Positions 31,763 to 33,768 of a stretch of 33,768 bases of DNA are shown in pieces. The position numbers and the translations under genes are program-made. The notes under the pieces were generated by a model. It did no database searches. It was not told the origin of the DNA and saw nothing but the letters and a program-made list of their open reading frames with translations. This DNA is from Terriglobia bacterium (GTDB taxonomy: Bacteria > Acidobacteriota > Terriglobia > Acidiferrales > UBA7541): contig JAIQGD010000020.1 in assembly GCA_020072765.1 (NCBI GenBank), positions 40,870 through 74,637 on the forward strand, written 5' to 3'. Position 1 is the first letter of the stretch, and each line of letters starts with the position of its first letter.

Positions 31763-32215
31763 ATGACATCCGTACCCAAAGCCGGCATCCAGCAGTTCTT
31801 CCGCGAACGCGGGCTGCGCTGCACCCCGCAGCGCTTCGCCGTGCTCGACTTTCTGGTGAAGCATCCGGGCCATCCGACGGCGGAAGAGATGTTCCGGGAG
31901 GTCAATCGCTCCGATCCGCGCGCCTCGCGGGCGACGATTTATAATAGCCTGCGGGTTCTGATTGACGCCGGGCTGGTGCGGGAGTTCATTCAGGAAGGGC
32001 GGTCCTCGCGTTTCGGCGCCCACATCGGGAGCCACCACCACTTCCTGTGTGACCGCTGCGGAAAGCTTGAAGACATCGCCTGGTTCAGCTTGAAAGGCGT
32101 GCCGCGGCGCCGCGAGGTCGGGCGGCGCCAGGTGCGGGAGTACGAACTCGTTTTGCGTGGCGTCTGCGAGGCTTGCAGCGCGTCACGCCGCCCCAGGAAA
32201 AATCCCATCCCATAA
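31763..32215 (+). CDS. Fur-family regulator, PerR-like
   Basis: A 150-residue metal-dependent repressor. The winged helix (about 10-80) contains the recognition helix ASRATIYNSLRVLIDAGL. The dimerisation domain has H91-H-H93, C96-x-x-C99 and a second CEAC pair near the end, the four-Cys structural zinc site. H37, H91, H93 and D104 match the regulatory metal ligands of B. subtilis PerR, and the numbering is collinear. Position 85, Asp in that PerR, is Gly here (SRFGAH), with H87 nearby. It may therefore differ in metal choice or peroxide sensing. It lies 14 bases before a rubrerythrin gene, so it probably controls peroxide defence and itself. I choose the ATG at 31763; longer upstream frames are non-coding. 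Confidence 0.88.
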   Translation: MTSVPKAGIQQFFRERGLRCTPQRFAVLDFLVKHPGHPTAEEMFREVNRSDPRASRATIYNSLRVLIDAGLVREFIQEGRSSRFGAHIGSHHHFLCDRCGKLEDIAWFSLKGVPRRREVGRRQVREYELVLRGVCEACSASRRPRKNPIP

Positions 32216-32229
32216 GGAGACATGTAAAC

Positions 32230-32649
32230 ATGGCCGAACTGAAAGGCAGCAAGACGCACAAGAATCTGAAGGACGCATTCGCCGGCGAATCGCAGGCGAA
32301 TCGGCGCTATCTCTACTTCGCCAAGCAGGCGGACGTCGAAGGCTACCCCGATGTCGCGGGACTGTTTCGCGACACCGCGGATGGCGAAACCGGCCACGCG
32401 CACGGGCATCTGGACTATCTCAAGAAGGTTGGTGATCCCGCCACGGACCTCCCCATCGGCGACACGTCGGCCAATTTGAAGGCCGCGATTGCCGGCGAGA
32501 CACACGAATACACGGACATGTATCCGGGCATGGCCAAGGCCGCGCGCGAGGAAGGGTTCGCGGAAATCGCCGACTGGTTTGAGACGCTGGCCAAGGCGGA
32601 GAAATCGCACGCCGGCCGCTTCGCGCAGGGACTGAAATCGATCTCCTAA
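32230..32649 (+). CDS. Rubrerythrin-like diiron protein without rubredoxin domain
   Basis: A 139-residue four-helix ferritin-like protein. It carries the paired diiron motifs: E20, E53-x-x-H56, E90, E93 and E124-x-x-H127. The E93 position matches the extra ligand typical of rubrerythrins that reduce hydrogen peroxide. The C-terminal rubredoxin domain with its Cys-x-x-Cys pairs is absent, so it needs an external electron donor. The iron-sulfur protein downstream is a candidate by position. AAGGAG (32214-32219) overlaps the fur stop and is ten bases from the ATG, so the genes are one transcript. Confidence 0.88.
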   Translation: MAELKGSKTHKNLKDAFAGESQANRRYLYFAKQADVEGYPDVAGLFRDTADGETGHAHGHLDYLKKVGDPATDLPIGDTSANLKAAIAGETHEYTDMYPGMAKAAREEGFAEIADWFETLAKAEKSHAGRFAQGLKSIS

Positions 32650-32676
32650 GCGGTAACGGGGAGATCACAATGGCGA

Positions 32677-32702
32677 GTCACGGGCGCTGCGGCGCCCGTG
32701 AC
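32677..32702 (+). promoter_or_regulatory. Perfect stem-loop between rubrerythrin and iron-sulfur genes
   Basis: An 11-bp perfect stem, GTCACGGGCGC (32677-32687) with GCGCCCGTGAC (32692-32702), loop TGCG. No T-run follows. It could protect the upstream mRNA or attenuate downstream expression rather than terminate fully. A REP-type element is also possible. Confidence 0.55.
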
Positions 32703-32718
32703 AGCGGAGTGTGTTTCC

Positions 32719-33768
32719 ATGGATGTCATCAGAGGTGCACCCACAGCGGGGCTGACGTATAACCCCAATGATCCGCTCTACTGGAATCAGCCGGCGCTCG
32801 CCGGCGAGATCGAGCGAGTATTCGAGATTTGCCACGGCTGCCGGCTGTGTTTCAATTTGTGCCCGTCGTTTCCCGAGTTGTTTCAGGCGGTCGACCGGCA
32901 TGATGGCAGCGTGCGCGCGCTCACGCCGGCCGAACGTGACCGCGTCCTCGACACCTGCTATCAATGCAAGTTGTGCTACGTAAAGTGTCCCTACACGCCT
33001 GACGACCAGCACGCCTTTCAGTTGGATTTCCCGCGCCTGATGACCCGAGCCGCGGCCCTGCGAAGAAAAGAGAAGGGCACTGGCCTGCGCGAACGCATCC
33101 TGGCGCGTCCGGAGGCCCTGGGACGCGCTGCGAAAGTGACAGCCAGCATTGCGAATTGGGCCAACCGCCAACCGATTCTCCGCGCCGGTTTGGAGATGAC
33201 GCTCGGCATTCACCGGGAAAAGTTGCTGCCGGAGTTCCATTCGGAGACGTTCGAGGAGTGGTTCCGCCGGCAGCCGGCCCCGGCGGGGGATTCCACCAAA
33301 GCCGTCCTGTTCACGACGTGCTTCGTCAACTACAACAACCCGCAGGTGGCCAAGGACGCGGTCGAGGTATTCGCCAAGAGTGGCGTGGCGCTCTCCTGCC
33401 CGAAGCAGAATTGCTGCGGCATGCCGGCGCTGGAATCGGGCGACGTCGAGCTGGCCAAGCGGCTGGCCCGCTCCAACGTGGAATCGCTATTGCCGCACGT
33501 CGAAGCCGGCAAGAAGATCCTGGCCATCAATCCGACGTGCTCGTATATGTTGCGCAAGGAATATGCCGAGTTGGACGGGACCGAAGCGGCGCGCAAGGTG
33601 GCCGCGGCCACCATGGACCTCTGCGAGTATCTGTTTCAGCTCAAGCAGGCCGGCACATTCAACCGCGACTTTCGCTCCACCCCCGGCAAGATCGGCTACC
33701 ACCTGCCCTGCCATTTGAAGGCGCAGAACATCGGCTATCGCTCGCGGGACATGATGCGCCTGATCCCC
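32719..33768 (+). CDS. GlpC-like iron-sulfur protein (partial, runs off right end)
   Basis: The first 350 residues of a soluble iron-sulfur oxidoreductase subunit; the stop lies beyond the window. Two ferredoxin-type 4Fe-4S motifs are seen at residues 38-49 (CHGCRLCFNLCP) and 80-91 (CYQCKLCYVKCP). A CCG (DUF224) domain follows, with NCCGMPALESGD and HLPCHLKAQNIGY. This architecture is shared by GlpC (anaerobic glycerol-3-phosphate dehydrogenase subunit C) and heterodisulfide reductase subunit-like proteins. No glpA/glpB is present, so a GlpC role is unlikely. Its place after rubrerythrin suggests it feeds electrons to that enzyme. The ATG at 32719 has GGAG nine bases upstream. Confidence 0.85.
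   Translation, partial: MDVIRGAPTAGLTYNPNDPLYWNQPALAGEIERVFEICHGCRLCFNLCPSFPELFQAVDRHDGSVRALTPAERDRVLDTCYQCKLCYVKCPYTPDDQHAFQLDFPRLMTRAAALRRKEKGTGLRERILARPEALGRAAKVTASIANWANRQPILRAGLEMTLGIHREKLLPEFHSETFEEWFRRQPAPAGDSTKAVLFTTCFVNYNNPQVAKDAVEVFAKSGVALSCPKQNCCGMPALESGDVELAKRLARSNVESLLPHVEAGKKILAINPTCSYMLRKEYAELDGTEAARKVAAATMDLCEYLFQLKQAGTFNRDFRSTPGKIGYHLPCHLKAQNIGYRSRDMMRLIP

Noticed and set aside
1-33768. tRNA genes, CRISPR arrays, insertion sequences or phage genes
   Set aside because: Intergenic gaps were read on both strands; no T-loop signatures, spaced direct repeats, transposase or integrase motifs were found.

Overview
The window reads as ordinary chromosome from a GC-rich Gram-negative bacterium, most likely an Acidobacteriota member. 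The case for this is inference from gene content: an OprB-like porin, RND efflux with a TolC-type outer-membrane protein, secreted PQQ/cytochrome c proteins, and palindromic intergenic repeats of a style I associate with that phylum. No rRNA, tRNA, CRISPR, transposase or phage gene was seen. Coding density is high; no gene-free stretch exceeds 300 bases. The longest are 31496-31762 (267 b, lhgO/fur divergent region), 26427-26664 (238 b, AT-rich lon promoter and leader) and 11714-11920 (207 b, structured rpmI-rplT spacer).

Layout. 1-4.7 kb: the start of a leftward response-regulator-like gene, a NhaR-type LysR regulator, an OprB-like porin, a convergent membrane-anchored cytochrome c with an abnormal heme motif, archease, and a vapBC toxin-antitoxin pair. 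4.7-17 kb: the conserved translation cluster thrS - infC - rpmI - rplT - pheS - pheT - zapA, interrupted twice. Between thrS and infC sit two paralogous exported NTF2-like proteins and a cytochrome c-PQQ dehydrogenase. Between pheS and pheT sit a MITE-like palindromic element and a SAM methyltransferase. 17.1-23.1 kb: a small His/Cys-rich exported protein followed by czcCBA metal efflux. 23.2-31.5 kb, all leftward: an unknown protein, lon, cca, the prfA-prmC pair and lhgO. 31.7-33.8 kb: a Fur/PerR-type regulator, a rubredoxin-less rubrerythrin and the start of a GlpC-like iron-sulfur protein, which look like a peroxide-defence operon.

How the genes fit. thrS and the inserted oxidoreductase cassette are tightly spaced (19-30 b) and probably co-transcribed. 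A stem-loop and a new extended -10 promoter then restart transcription for infC, whose start is best read as AUC behind a perfect Shine-Dalgarno.

Most notable signals: (i) five genes (nhaR, porin, archease, cca, fur) have a -10 box 6-7 b before the ATG and no Shine-Dalgarno, predicting leaderless mRNAs; (ii) a C-x-C-H heme motif; (iii) mutually exclusive RNA pairings around the rpmI stop and rplT leader; (iv) a four-copy heptamer repeat beside a seven-base homopolymer inside prmC; (v) the cassette inserted in the thrS-infC interval.
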